Below are positions 1 to 8,750 of a stretch of DNA of 39,393 nt, piece after piece (position 1 is the first letter of the stretch; each line of letters starts with the position of its first letter). The DNA comes from an uncultured Bacteroides sp. (GTDB lineage Bacteria; Bacteroidota; Bacteroidia; Bacteroidales; Bacteroidaceae), in the NCBI RefSeq assembly GCF_900547205.1, contig NZ_URFY01000041.1, positions 1 to 39,393 on the forward strand. The letters run 5' to 3'. The translations under genes and the position numbers were made by a program. A model generated the notes under the pieces. It saw only the letters and a list, made by a program, of their open reading frames with translations. It had not been told where the DNA came from and did no database searches.

Positions 1-189
1 ATAAATTTCTTTTGGATACCGGCATAATATAACCACAGAGTTTTCGACTTGACCCCCTATTTTCTAAAACCATCTCCATAAATAAAATTCTATTCTATCT
101 TCCCTCCTCTATATTACAAAATAACAGTCTTTTAGTATATATATAGTGAATATTAAACGAATATTTTTTATTTTATTAATGATGTTCTA

Positions 190-219
190 TTGCATTTATA
201 AATTATAGTTATAACTTTG
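190..219 (+). promoter_or_regulatory. Bacteroides-type promoter of the SusC/SusD pair
   Basis: TTG at 190-192, a 19-bp spacer, then TAACTTTG at 212-219 match the Bacteroides -33/-7 consensus (TTG, then TAnnTTTG). Transcription should start near 226, giving a leader of about 115 nt before the ATG at 343. The stretch from 1 to 189 is AT-rich and holds no gene that I can support. Confidence 0.75.
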
Positions 220-342
220 CGAAGAACTTTAAATTTAATAAAGTAGAAAAGCAGAACACACAAATGGATAAATACTCACTATTCAATCACCAGAAATGTG
301 CCTTCTTTTCTATTAGTAAAAACCATTTTAATACTAATATTT

Positions 343-3300
343 ATGAGAAAAGGTTCTCCAGTAGACCCCTATGCATTTCGGAAAGTGCTTATAGGACTTG
401 GGTTAACGGCCAGTCTATTATCTCCGAACAATGCTTTCGCAATCACTTCTAATACAGTCGAAGGCACAGTAGCAACCATTGCACAACAGAAAAAAAGCGT
501 CACCGGTATCGTAAAAGATACGGCAGGTGAACCTATCATCGGAGCTACCGTCCTAGAAAAGGGTAACGACAGCAACGGTACCATCACAGACATTGATGGA
601 AAATTCACTCTTTCTGTATCAGCGAACGCCACAATCAGTATCTCTTATATAGGATACGTGACGCAGGAACTCAATGTCGGCAACAAGAACTCTTTTACAG
701 TGACTTTGAAGGACGATAGCAAAGCACTGGAGGAAGTTGTAGTTGTTGGTTATGGTTCGCAGAAAAAAGCCAATCTAACAGGTGCCGTTTCATCCGTAAA
801 GATGGATGAGGTGATAGGTGACCGTCCTATTCTAAATGCTTCGGATGCCCTCCAAGGAGCAGTACCAGGTCTGTTCGTTTCGAATGACGGTAACGCACCG
901 GGCAAGAGCAAATCATTCCAGATTCGTGGTGCCTATTCAGTAGGTGTAAAAAACAGCGACGGGACTTATGGTAATTCTATCAAACCGCTTGTGCTAATTG
1001 ACAACGTAGAAGGTGACCTCGATATGGTGAACCCTGAAGACATTGAATCAATCAGTGTGTTGAAAGATGCCGCTTCGGCAGCTATTTACGGAGCACGAGC
1101 AGCCGGAGGTGTAATCGTAGTAACAACCAAACGACCCAAAGGTGCTACTAGTTTTAAATTGAACTACAACAATAACTTTGCATTTGGAACTGCCACCAAC
1201 TTGCCGAAACAAGCTCCGTTAAAAGACTATCTGCAAGCCTATTTGGACGCAGGTTATTCGGATGCTTATTGGTCATTGGGCTCACCCAGTGTAAGCAAAT
1301 GGATGGAGTATTTAGGTGAATACCAGAAGAACCCAGGAACGTTCAACACTGTAGGTGATGGTATTTATATGGATGAATCCGGCACTCCTTACTTCCTGAA
1401 CGAGAAAGACTTATATAAGAACTTCATGGAAACGAGCTTCCAGATGACGCACAACATCTCGGCATCCGGTGGTACAGAACGTCTTCGTTATCGCATCTCA
1501 GGAGGTTATACATCCAACGATGGTGTACTCGTGTCTGATCGTGACAAGTTTCAACGTATGAGCGTCAATGCATTTATTTCAGCTGACGTTACAAAATGGT
1601 TTACTCAAGAAGTAACTATGAGTTATGCACACAGCCTACGAACAGAACCAGGTGGTATGGGTGGTGTGTATAATATACGTCTCGTGTCATATTATCCTGA
1701 AGGTAATCTACCATCCTCGGTAAACAACCTCGACCAAAGAGATCTGCCACTGTTCACTCCCAAGAACCAAATTTTATTATCGAATCCTGTTAAGAACAAC
1801 ACAGATAACCCGCGTATATTCTTGAAATCAATCATCAAGCCTTTCAAAGGATTTGAAGCAGCATTTGAATATACGTTCGATAAGAATATCTATGATTACA
1901 GTTGGTATACCGGACAATATGATTATACCACTGTTCAGGGAGGCAGTTCAAAATCATTCGTAGACGATTATTTGCGAAAACAGAAAAAATACACAAACTA
2001 CAACGCATTCAATATATATGCCACTTACAGCAAAGACTTTGGCGACCATCACTTCAAATTGATGGCAGGTTTCAACCAAGAGTCAAGTTATATGGAGAAC
2101 CTCGACGTGTACTCATACAATCAAGCTGTTCTGGAAGTTCCGGCAATGGCATCAGGTACGGGCACCATCAAAGCTACTGACACATACAGTGAGTACGCTG
2201 TTCGCGGTGGTTTCTTCCGTATCAACTATACGTACCAGGACAAATATCTGTTGGAAGTAAATGGTCGTTATGATGGTTCATCTAAGTTCCCTAAAGATTC
2301 GCGTTTCGGGTTCTTCCCTTCTGTATCTGCCGGATGGCAAATTGCACAGGAGAAGTTTATGGAGTCTACACGCGGCTGGCTCGACGGATTGAAGCTACGT
2401 GGTTCTTACGGTATGATTGGTAATCAAAACGTAAATCCTTATACGTTCACGCCAAGTATGGCTCTTGATAACCAATCCAAATCATGGATAATCGATAACA
2501 ATTACGTGACCTCCGTGAAATCGCTGCCATCACTAGTTAGCCGTACTTTTACTTGGGAAAAAGTGGGTACCATCGACATTGGGTTAGATGTCAATCTGTT
2601 CAATAACCGTCTGAACGGTACTTTCGACTGGTATCAACGTAATACCAACGGTATGCTCGCCCCAGGTATACAGCTTCCGGCATTGGTAGGTGCTAGTGCT
2701 CCCTACCAAAACACAGCTGATATGCGCACACGTGGATGGGAGCTGAGCGTTAACTGGCGTGACCACATTGGTAAAGTGGGTTACCGCGTTGGACTCAATC
2801 TGTCTGACTACCAAAACGAAATCACCAAGTATGATGATAACACAGACAAACTGTTGACCAGTAATTCGAGGGATAACTTCTACGAAGGCATGAAACTCGG
2901 TCAAATTTGGGGATACGTCACAGACGGTTACTACACTGTAGACGATTTTGTAGACACCAAATCATGGAAACTGAAAGACGGTGTACCGAGTCTTGACGGT
3001 TACAATGTACTTCCTGGCGATTTGAAGTTTAAGAATCTTCGCGACGACAATCAAACCACAAATATCATTACTGATGGAGATAATACAGCCAACAATCCCG
3101 GTGACCGCAAAATTATAGGCAACACAACTCCTCGTTATCAATATGGTATCAACGTGGGTGCTAACTATGCAGGTTTTGACCTGAATATCATGTTCCAAGG
3201 TACCGGAAAACGCGATTACTGGGTGAGCAACACTACTACTTTCCCAATGAACGGTGATAAATTTGTTCCTCTCTTCGACGGTCTGACTGACTATTGGCAA

Positions 3301-3636
3301 CCCAAAGATCCGGATAATGGTGACTGGACAGCTCTTAACCCAAACGCTAAATATCCGCGTATTTACGGTGAACTTGGCAATTCCGGTTCCAACTATAGAA
3401 AGAGTGACAAATACCTACAGGACGCTTCTTACTTCCGCATCAAGAACATCACCCTCTCGTATTCATTGCCAAAGCAATGGCTTTCCAAGATATTCCTAGA
3501 CCAGATGAAAGCATTTGTCAGCATCGAGAATGTTGCAACTTTCACCTCACTGCCTAAAGGTATGGACCCTGAAAGAATAGAATGGAACTATCCGTCATTC
3601 CGCACCGTATCATTCGGTCTAAATTTCACATTATAA
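343..3636 (+). CDS. SusC/RagA-type TonB-dependent outer-membrane receptor
   Basis: This is an outer-membrane beta-barrel that imports a ligand, usually a glycan, with energy from TonB. The ATG at 343 gives 1,097 residues and a basic-then-hydrophobic signal peptide ending near NNAFA. An in-frame GTG at 298 would add a second hydrophobic stretch and is less likely. After the signal come a carboxypeptidase-regulatory-like domain (about residues 52-130, with GxVxDxxGEPIIGATV and GTITDIDGKF features), the SusC hallmark EEVVVVGYGSQKK, the plug domain (ISVLKDAASAAIYGARAAGGV) and a long barrel ending in aromatic FGLNFTL. The SusD-type partner starts 20 bp downstream. No glycosidase, sensor or anti-sigma gene lies downstream, so the substrate cannot be read from the context; regulators or enzymes could lie upstream of the window. 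Confidence 0.93.
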   Translation: MRKGSPVDPYAFRKVLIGLGLTASLLSPNNAFAITSNTVEGTVATIAQQKKSVTGIVKDTAGEPIIGATVLEKGNDSNGTITDIDGKFTLSVSANATISISYIGYVTQELNVGNKNSFTVTLKDDSKALEEVVVVGYGSQKKANLTGAVSSVKMDEVIGDRPILNASDALQGAVPGLFVSNDGNAPGKSKSFQIRGAYSVGVKNSDGTYGNSIKPLVLIDNVEGDLDMVNPEDIESISVLKDAASAAIYGARAAGGVIVVTTKRPKGATSFKLNYNNNFAFGTATNLPKQAPLKDYLQAYLDAGYSDAYWSLGSPSVSKWMEYLGEYQKNPGTFNTVGDGIYMDESGTPYFLNEKDLYKNFMETSFQMTHNISASGGTERLRYRISGGYTSNDGVLVSDRDKFQRMSVNAFISADVTKWFTQEVTMSYAHSLRTEPGGMGGVYNIRLVSYYPEGNLPSSVNNLDQRDLPLFTPKNQILLSNPVKNNTDNPRIFLKSIIKPFKGFEAAFEYTFDKNIYDYSWYTGQYDYTTVQGGSSKSFVDDYLRKQKKYTNYNAFNIYATYSKDFGDHHFKLMAGFNQESSYMENLDVYSYNQAVLEVPAMASGTGTIKATDTYSEYAVRGGFFRINYTYQDKYLLEVNGRYDGSSKFPKDSRFGFFPSVSAGWQIAQEKFMESTRGWLDGLKLRGSYGMIGNQNVNPYTFTPSMALDNQSKSWIIDNNYVTSVKSLPSLVSRTFTWEKVGTIDIGLDVNLFNNRLNGTFDWYQRNTNGMLAPGIQLPALVGASAPYQNTADMRTRGWELSVNWRDHIGKVGYRVGLNLSDYQNEITKYDDNTDKLLTSNSRDNFYEGMKLGQIWGYVTDGYYTVDDFVDTKSWKLKDGVPSLDGYNVLPGDLKFKNLRDDNQTTNIITDGDNTANNPGDRKIIGNTTPRYQYGINVGANYAGFDLNIMFQGTGKRDYWVSNTTTFPMNGDKFVPLFDGLTDYWQPKDPDNGDWTALNPNAKYPRIYGELGNSGSNYRKSDKYLQDASYFRIKNITLSYSLPKQWLSKIFLDQMKAFVSIENVATFTSLPKGMDPERIEWNYPSFRTVSFGLNFTL

Positions 3637-3656
3637 ACTTTAATCCGATACAGAAC

Positions 3657-5624
3657 ATGAAAAAAGTAATAATATCTCTAGCTCTCTTTATGGGAGCAAT
3701 ACTGACCGGATGCAACGACAGTTTTCTGGAAAAGTACCCTGTCACCGACCTGACCGAAGAAAATGCGTTCAAGTCGTATGACAACTTCAAAGCCTTCACT
3801 TGGCCTTGCTACGAAATGTTCTCTAATAAGACCATTGCCACCTCCATCACAGCCATTGGGCGTGAGTCACATTATGTAGGTGATATTTATGCTGGCTATC
3901 TGGAACGCAGAGGAGCCAGCGGACAAAACCAGTATGCTTTCCAAACCGTATCGAGTGTAACAACAGGTAATGGTTGGGACTTCCAAAGTTACATCCGTCG
4001 TATCAATATCATGCTCTCTCATATTGATGCCTCTGAAATGACAGAAGCAGAAAAAAATCACTGGAAAGCAGTGGGTTATTTCTTCCACTCATTCTGGTAT
4101 ATGGAGTTGATCAATCGTTTCGGTGATGTACCATGGGTGGACAAACCTCTTGATGAAACTTCTCCTGAAGCTTATGGAAGCCGTATGCCACGCCTAGAAG
4201 TAGCAGACAAAGTGTTGGAGCGCCTCAAATGGGCAGAAGAAAACATTGGTGATGCTGCAACATATGAAAAGAAGGATGGCTCAAATACCATCAATCGCGA
4301 CTGTGTGCGAGCTGCTATCTCCCGATTTGGACTTCGTGAAGGCACTTGGCGCAAATATCACGAACTGGGTAGTTACGACAAATATTTCACTGAATGTATC
4401 AGGGCTTCTAAACTTCTGATGGAGGACTATCCTGAATTATATTATGGCACAGACAAACAACCTGCCGCCGGCTATGGTGAAATGTGGACCACAGACGACT
4501 TGAGTAAAGTTCCGGGAGTTATTCTTTATCAGCAATGGCTGGCAACTATTAAACCGGGACACCAATGTTACTACGAACATACTTCATCTCATGACGTGGA
4601 AATGCACCAGGCAACTGTAGACCTCTATCTGTGTAAAGATGGAAAAACAATCAGCCACTCCGAACAATATGCCGGAGACAAAGACATCTATTCTACTTTC
4701 AGAAACAGAGACCCACGTATGTATCACACCATCATGCCTCCGTATGCAGTAAAAGATGGCAAAGGAGATTTTCCTACATGGTCATACAGTACCGACCCTG
4801 CTAATCGTGAATACATTGACATCATGGGTGCAAACGAGTCATGCAGCAATCCGGGTATCGGTATGAAACGCCTGCCCGGACAAAACTGGAGTGCATCACT
4901 CGTACGCCGCGTTCCTAATCTGCAAGGTGGTGCCAGCTACAAAATAGATGGAAAAGATTACTCTCCCCATGGCTTCGTTGCCTGCCGTTCAGGATACTAT
5001 GTTTGGAAAAACTGGAATAACTGGGAAGAAAATTACAATAACGCACAGGTTAATACAGCAGACAAGCCTATCTTTAAGATTGAAGAAATATTGCTAAACT
5101 ATGCGGAAGCCATGTATGAGACAGGTGCATTTGACCAGAATGTGGCTAACATGACTATTAATATGTTGCGCAATCGTGCCGGAGTGGCTACTATGAATGT
5201 AGCCGACATTGACGAAAACTTCGACCCGAACCGCGGCAAGTACTATCCGAAAGGAAACACAGCAGGTATCCTGGTCGATCCCGTTTTATGGGAAATCCGC
5301 CGCGAACGCATCATCGAGCTGATGGGTGAAGGTTTCGGATTCTACGATGTACGCCGATGGAGAATGTCACCTTGGTTTGTGAACAAGCAACAGAAAGGTA
5401 TGTGGATAAAGAAAAATGAACTAAGCGGCCTTACCCTACTGAACGAAACAACCGGTGTATCTGACGGAAAGAACGGATCAATGACAGAAGGCTACATTTA
5501 CCTGTTCAATGACCCAGTGAAAGATGGCAAAGGTTGGTTGGAGAAATACTATCTATATCAAGTTCCAACTACTGAAATTACTCTGAACCCCAAATTGGCA
5601 CCTAATAATCCTGGATGGGAATAA
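3657..5624 (+). CDS. SusD/RagB-type surface lipoprotein
   Basis: This is the lid and ligand-binding partner of the SusC-type receptor encoded just upstream. The ATG at 3657 gives 655 residues beginning with a lipoprotein signal (MKKVIISLALFMGAILTGC). The lipobox Cys followed by N-D-S-F-L-E-K-Y-P is characteristic of SusD proteins. A longer in-frame start at 3582 would lie inside the end of the receptor gene and bury the lipobox, so it was rejected. Helical TPR-like segments are seen, with the usual family signature IWEIRRERIIELMGEGFGFYD-like near the C-terminal third (here VLWEIRRERIIELMGEG). The length is at the upper end for SusD. The gene ends just before a strong terminator, so the pair is a two-gene transcription unit as far as the window shows. 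The ligand is unknown. Confidence 0.93.
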   Translation: MKKVIISLALFMGAILTGCNDSFLEKYPVTDLTEENAFKSYDNFKAFTWPCYEMFSNKTIATSITAIGRESHYVGDIYAGYLERRGASGQNQYAFQTVSSVTTGNGWDFQSYIRRINIMLSHIDASEMTEAEKNHWKAVGYFFHSFWYMELINRFGDVPWVDKPLDETSPEAYGSRMPRLEVADKVLERLKWAEENIGDAATYEKKDGSNTINRDCVRAAISRFGLREGTWRKYHELGSYDKYFTECIRASKLLMEDYPELYYGTDKQPAAGYGEMWTTDDLSKVPGVILYQQWLATIKPGHQCYYEHTSSHDVEMHQATVDLYLCKDGKTISHSEQYAGDKDIYSTFRNRDPRMYHTIMPPYAVKDGKGDFPTWSYSTDPANREYIDIMGANESCSNPGIGMKRLPGQNWSASLVRRVPNLQGGASYKIDGKDYSPHGFVACRSGYYVWKNWNNWEENYNNAQVNTADKPIFKIEEILLNYAEAMYETGAFDQNVANMTINMLRNRAGVATMNVADIDENFDPNRGKYYPKGNTAGILVDPVLWEIRRERIIELMGEGFGFYDVRRWRMSPWFVNKQQKGMWIKKNELSGLTLLNETTGVSDGKNGSMTEGYIYLFNDPVKDGKGWLEKYYLYQVPTTEITLNPKLAPNNPGWE

Positions 5625-5652
5625 TAAGAGGAGTTTTTTAATAAGACAAACG

Positions 5653-5685
5653 AAGGGTGTGCACTTTATCTGAAGGCACACCCTT
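5653..5685 (+). terminator. Intrinsic terminator after the SusC/SusD pair
   Basis: There is a perfect 10-bp inverted repeat, AAGGGTGTGC (5653-5662) and GCACACCCTT (5676-5685), with a 13-nt loop, followed by TATATTT. It lies 29 nt after the SusD stop codon. Confidence 0.8.
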
Positions 5686-5754
5686 TATATTTAAGTGCCC
5701 CCTATACAAAAAAAACGAGCTAATTCCTTTTTATGGAACCACCCGCCTCACATC

Positions 5755-5779
5755 AGAAAAGCCTTAATAAGGCTTTTCT
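5755..5779. terminator. Bidirectional intrinsic terminator
   Basis: The arms AGAAAAGCCTT (5755-5765) and AAGGCTTTTCT (5769-5779) are a perfect 11-bp inverted repeat with a 3-nt loop and T-rich sequence on both strands. It can back up the SusD terminator on the plus strand and end the candidate small RNA that reads in from the right on the minus strand. Confidence 0.75.
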
Positions 5780-5968
5780 TTAATTACCTCTTTTCTCCTG
5801 AAAACTAATCTTCTTTCTACCTCTGAAAACGTTCTACCTATTGTTATCCTTTTACCTTCAACTAAAAAAAATTTCCTATTGATTTAAAACTTCTAATACC
5901 TTAAAATGTCTAGTCTAATACCTTTAATCTTTCGTTTTTAATTATATTCAATAGCAATTTCTCAATTG
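5755..5968 (-). ncRNA. Candidate small RNA of about 210 nt
   Basis: A promoter-like pair at 6003-5974 on the minus strand points into about 210 nt that end at the bidirectional terminator (5779-5755). The predicted RNA has no ATG-led ORF of any length. Its expected 5' end coincides with a perfect hairpin, GCAATT-GAGA-AATTGC (5969-5954), which has a GNRA-type tetraloop. The region lies beyond the stop of the LuxR-type gene and reads away from it, so it is not that gene's promoter. The interval 5780-6035 is otherwise AT-rich and empty. No known RNA family is recognised, and this is an inference from signals alone. Confidence 0.45.
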
Positions 5969-5973
5969 CACTG

Positions 5974-6003
5974 CAAAGTTACAAAAAGTATTTTTGTTCG
6001 CAA
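5974..6003 (-). promoter_or_regulatory. Promoter for the candidate small RNA
   Basis: On the minus strand, TTG (6003-6001), a 19-nt spacer and TAACTTTG (5981-5974) match the Bacteroides promoter form, with a start expected near 5968. The -7 sequence is identical to the one in front of the SusC gene. Confidence 0.55.
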
Positions 6004-6035
6004 ACGGATTTAAATTTAATAACACTCTTTATCGG

Positions 6036-6647
6036 TTATAAATCCTTCACATCACTCAGTGCAACCAGCTTATTTACAATAGCATATATCGTTAAACCGG
6101 CAGCACTGTGTATTTGCAATTTTTTGCTAATATTCCTGCGGTGAGTGATTACCGTATGAATCGACAGAAACAGTTTTTCTGCAATTTCTTTATTTGTCAT
6201 TCCTTTCACTACGCAAATCACAATTTCCCTCTCCCGTTGGCTAAGTGTATCCTGACTATCTATTTCTTCTTCTCCGGAAGCCATATTCAACAAACCGGCT
6301 ATTTTCTTCGAAAGAGTTTCCAGATCATCGAATATAGAAATCGACTCATCATACTTATTTAATAAAGTAGCATCCACAAAAGAAGTGACCAGAGCAATCA
6401 ATCGTATTCTTTTGCCTGATGTTTCGTCCTTGAATCGGGCTACGTCAAAATAATCTCCGAAGGTAGGATTGACAATCAGCATATCCGGACACTGTGTGCG
6501 CACGCAATCGTGCAAAGCTTCCATAGACAGCAATTCAATCGGCTGCACTTTCACATTGATAAGACGTTTCAGCGCAGCAGTCAGTCCGCCACGAACTATC
6601 AAAGAGGCTTCGGCAATAGCAATTCGGATAACTTCGTTATTTTTCAT
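6036..6647 (-). CDS. LuxR-type response regulator with a degenerate receiver
   Basis: This 203-residue protein has a receiver-like N-terminus and a C-terminal LuxR/GerE helix-turn-helix (about residues 135-195: LSQREREIVICVVKGMTNKE, then a recognition helix in the IHTVITHRRNISKKL segment). It should bind DNA as a transcription factor. The receiver looks unable to take a phosphate in the usual way: the position of the phosphorylated Asp reads N60 (LIVNP), the acidic pair at the N-terminal strand is A12-E13, and the conserved Lys motif near the end is absent. It overlaps the 3' end of the upstream hemerythrin gene by 11 bp, so the two are almost certainly co-translated. The likely role is regulation downstream of an oxygen, nitric oxide or iron signal sensed by the hemerythrin partner, which is inferred from pairing only. 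Confidence 0.85.
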   Translation of the reverse strand: MKNNEVIRIAIAEASLIVRGGLTAALKRLINVKVQPIELLSMEALHDCVRTQCPDMLIVNPTFGDYFDVARFKDETSGKRIRLIALVTSFVDATLLNKYDESISIFDDLETLSKKIAGLLNMASGEEEIDSQDTLSQREREIVICVVKGMTNKEIAEKLFLSIHTVITHRRNISKKLQIHSAAGLTIYAIVNKLVALSDVKDL

Positions 6648-7341
6648 TTTCTCTAATCCTCCTTTCCAAGTTCAGAATGGCAGGAACAAAAATATAATCT
6701 TCTACTTTACAGTGCGATTCTAGTCCAGCCTCACAGGCATAGATATCGAAAAGAGCCGCATTCAGAATATTTTCATTTGCTTTGGCAGGGCAATATTTGA
6801 TAATTATATTCTTCAGTTCCGTCAACTTCTCTCCCACCTGGTCGTGATGCTTGGAAAAAGTACTGATCTGATAACCTTTAGGAGCGTTGCCATTCAGCAA
6901 TGCATCTACATATTTGAATACCGTTTTCTCTTCATAGTCCATATGCTTGCGAACTTCGCGGGTATATTCATCGAAGAATTTGAGAATAAGGAAAGCCACA
7001 TCATCCTGTGAGCAGTCTATCGCTTCAATCAGCTTGCGCCGAATGGCAGGAAGCGAAAAATCAAGGAAATAAATATGTGCCTGTCGCAGATAATCTATCA
7101 ATGCGGGAATAGAAATATCATCTTTGCTATCGCCCAATCGCGAAAAGCCTTCCGCCATGAAATTAACTACAACTAAGAAAGTCCGGCAGTCCACTCCGTT
7201 TATTTCGCAAACTTCCTTAACTGTTTTGTCGCCAAACCCCAACGAAAGACCGAAACGGCTCATAACCTGCAATAAGGAGTAGTTATCACTGATAAGGTCG
7301 ATCATCTTATCCGTTGGTTTGTATTTTTGTAAATTATCCAT
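6637..7341 (-). CDS. Hemerythrin-domain protein, RIC/ScdA-like
   Basis: A 234-residue soluble protein with a ScdA-N/DUF542-like segment (about residues 40-60, TVKEVCEINGVDC) followed by a hemerythrin four-helix bundle. Candidate di-iron ligands are H89, H133 and E137 (HMDYE), H165 or H166, H210 and E214. RIC/YtfE-type relatives repair iron-sulphur clusters after nitric oxide or oxidative stress, and other hemerythrins sense O2 or NO. The ATG at 7341 was preferred to a TTG at 7368, because the TTG lies inside the promoter -7 element. The gene heads a two-gene operon with the degenerate LuxR-type regulator. Whether it repairs, senses or both cannot be told from the sequence. Confidence 0.85.
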   Translation of the reverse strand: MDNLQKYKPTDKMIDLISDNYSLLQVMSRFGLSLGFGDKTVKEVCEINGVDCRTFLVVVNFMAEGFSRLGDSKDDISIPALIDYLRQAHIYFLDFSLPAIRRKLIEAIDCSQDDVAFLILKFFDEYTREVRKHMDYEEKTVFKYVDALLNGNAPKGYQISTFSKHHDQVGEKLTELKNIIIKYCPAKANENILNAALFDIYACEAGLESHCKVEDYIFVPAILNLERRIRENEK

Positions 7342-7365
7342 AGACCTATTTATATTTAGAGTGTG

Positions 7366-7396
7366 CAAAGGAACGGATTTTTTCGCAGGTAATCAA
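7366..7396 (-). promoter_or_regulatory. Promoter of the hemerythrin/LuxR operon
   Basis: Minus strand: TTG (7396-7394), 20 nt, then TTCCTTTG (7373-7366), one base off TAnnTTTG. The start should lie near 7360, about 20 nt before the ATG at 7341. This placement decides the start codon of the hemerythrin gene. Confidence 0.55.
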
Positions 7397-7470
7397 TCAC
7401 CATTTATAGGTATTTTGATTAATTACGAATTACTAAATACTCACCACATACTAGTATTTTATGCCCGGAC

Positions 7471-7503
7471 TTTAGGCTGCCTACTGTTTTTTTAGTAATT
7501 TTG
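7471..7503 (+). promoter_or_regulatory. Promoter of the AICAR transformylase gene
   Basis: TAATTTTG at 7496-7503 matches the -7 consensus. The -33 region is a weak TTTAGG at 7471-7476. The predicted start near 7510 gives a leader of about 37 nt. The 205-bp interval 7342-7546 holds the divergent promoters of this gene and the hemerythrin operon. Confidence 0.5.
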
Positions 7504-7546
7504 TCGCTATCAATTTGTAATTTAGTAACTCATAAATTAAAGCAAT

Positions 7547-8722
7547 ATGACAAACGAACTCGAACTGAAATACGGCTGCAATCCCAATCAAAAGCCTGCC
7601 CGTATTTTCATGAAAGAAGGTGAACTCCCCATCGAAGTATTGAATGGACGTCCTGGTTACATCAATCTGCTCGATGCATTCAATAGTTGGCAGTTAGTAA
7701 AAGAGCTGAAAGAAGCCACCGGACTTCCGGCTGCCGCTTCCTTCAAGCACGTGAGCCCTGCTGGTGCTGCCGTTGCAGTGGAAATGAGCGACACACTGAA
7801 AAAGATTTATTTTGTGGACGATGTGAAACTATCCCCGTTGGCTACAGCCTACGCACGTGCACGCGGCGCGGACCGTATGTCGTCTTATGGTGATTTCATC
7901 GCTCTGTCCGACACTTGCGACGAAGAGACAGCACGCATCATCAACCGTGAAGTGTCCGATGGCGTGATAGCACCCGACTATACTCCCGAAGCATTGGAAA
8001 TCCTGAAGAATAAAAGAAAAGGTACTTATAACGTCGTAAAGATTGATCCGGCTTACCGCCCGGCGCCTATTGAGCATAAAGACGTTTTCGGCATTACTTT
8101 TGAGCAAGGAAGAAACGAGCTGAAAATAGATGAAAGCCTATTAAAGGAAATGCCTACTGAAAATAAAGTAATTCCTGCTGATGCAAAGCGTGATTTGATT
8201 ATTGCCCTAATCACTTTAAAGTATACTCAATCCAATTCTGTTTGCTACGCAAAGGACGGTCAGGCAATTGGCATCGGTGCAGGACAACAATCCCGTATCC
8301 ACTGTACCCGACTTGCAGGCAACAAAGCTGATATCTGGTATCTTCGCCAGCATCCCAAAGTAATGAACCTGCCTTGGATTGAAAAAATCCATCGTGCCGA
8401 CCGTGATAATACCATTGACGTTTATATTTCAGAAGACCACGATGATGTATTAGCAGACGGTGTTTGGCAGCAGTTCTTTACTGAAAAGCCGGAAGTGCTG
8501 ACTCGCGAAGAGAAACGCGCCTGGTTGGACACCCTGACTGGTGTAGCTTTAGGTTCGGATGCATTCTTCCCCTTTGGCGACAATATTGAACGTGCACATA
8601 AGAGCGGCGTTACCTACATTGCACAGCCGGGTGGTTCGGTACGTGATGATCATGTCATCAGCACTTGCGACAAGTACCGCATGACAATGGCTTTCACAGG
8701 TATCCGTTTGTTCCATCATTAA
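7547..8722 (+). CDS. Stand-alone AICAR transformylase (PurH C-terminal domain only)
   Basis: This 391-residue protein is the formyltransferase half of PurH. It should convert AICAR and 10-formyl-tetrahydrofolate to FAICAR, the penultimate step of IMP synthesis. The catalytic Lys-His pair is present at about K67-H68 (SFKHVSPAGAA), and the typical stretches TLKYTQSNSVCYAKDGQ and GIGAGQQSRIHC are intact. Bifunctional PurH is usually over 500 residues with an N-terminal IMP cyclohydrolase domain, which is missing here; there is no room upstream for it and no frameshift. The gene therefore either works with a separate cyclohydrolase or is a second copy beside a complete purH elsewhere in the genome. 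It has its own promoter and is followed by a long inverted repeat. Confidence 0.88.
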   Translation: MTNELELKYGCNPNQKPARIFMKEGELPIEVLNGRPGYINLLDAFNSWQLVKELKEATGLPAAASFKHVSPAGAAVAVEMSDTLKKIYFVDDVKLSPLATAYARARGADRMSSYGDFIALSDTCDEETARIINREVSDGVIAPDYTPEALEILKNKRKGTYNVVKIDPAYRPAPIEHKDVFGITFEQGRNELKIDESLLKEMPTENKVIPADAKRDLIIALITLKYTQSNSVCYAKDGQAIGIGAGQQSRIHCTRLAGNKADIWYLRQHPKVMNLPWIEKIHRADRDNTIDVYISEDHDDVLADGVWQQFFTEKPEVLTREEKRAWLDTLTGVALGSDAFFPFGDNIERAHKSGVTYIAQPGGSVRDDHVISTCDKYRMTMAFTGIRLFHH

Positions 8723-8750
8723 TAGACAATATAGTCAATTTCCCTTTTAC

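Noticed and set aside
48..65. The tract around ACTTGACCCCCTATTTTC upstream of the SusC-type gene as a regulator site
   Set aside because: It stands out from the AT-rich background but has no symmetry or repeat, and I cannot tie it to a known regulator motif.
298..342. A GTG start giving 15 more residues on the SusC-type receptor
   Set aside because: It adds a hydrophobic run before a second, normal signal peptide; the ATG at 343 gives a standard N-terminus.
264..452. A 62-codon frame beginning with ATG upstream of the SusC-type gene
   Set aside because: It overlaps the signal-peptide region of the receptor in another frame, has no family features, and its composition looks like noise.
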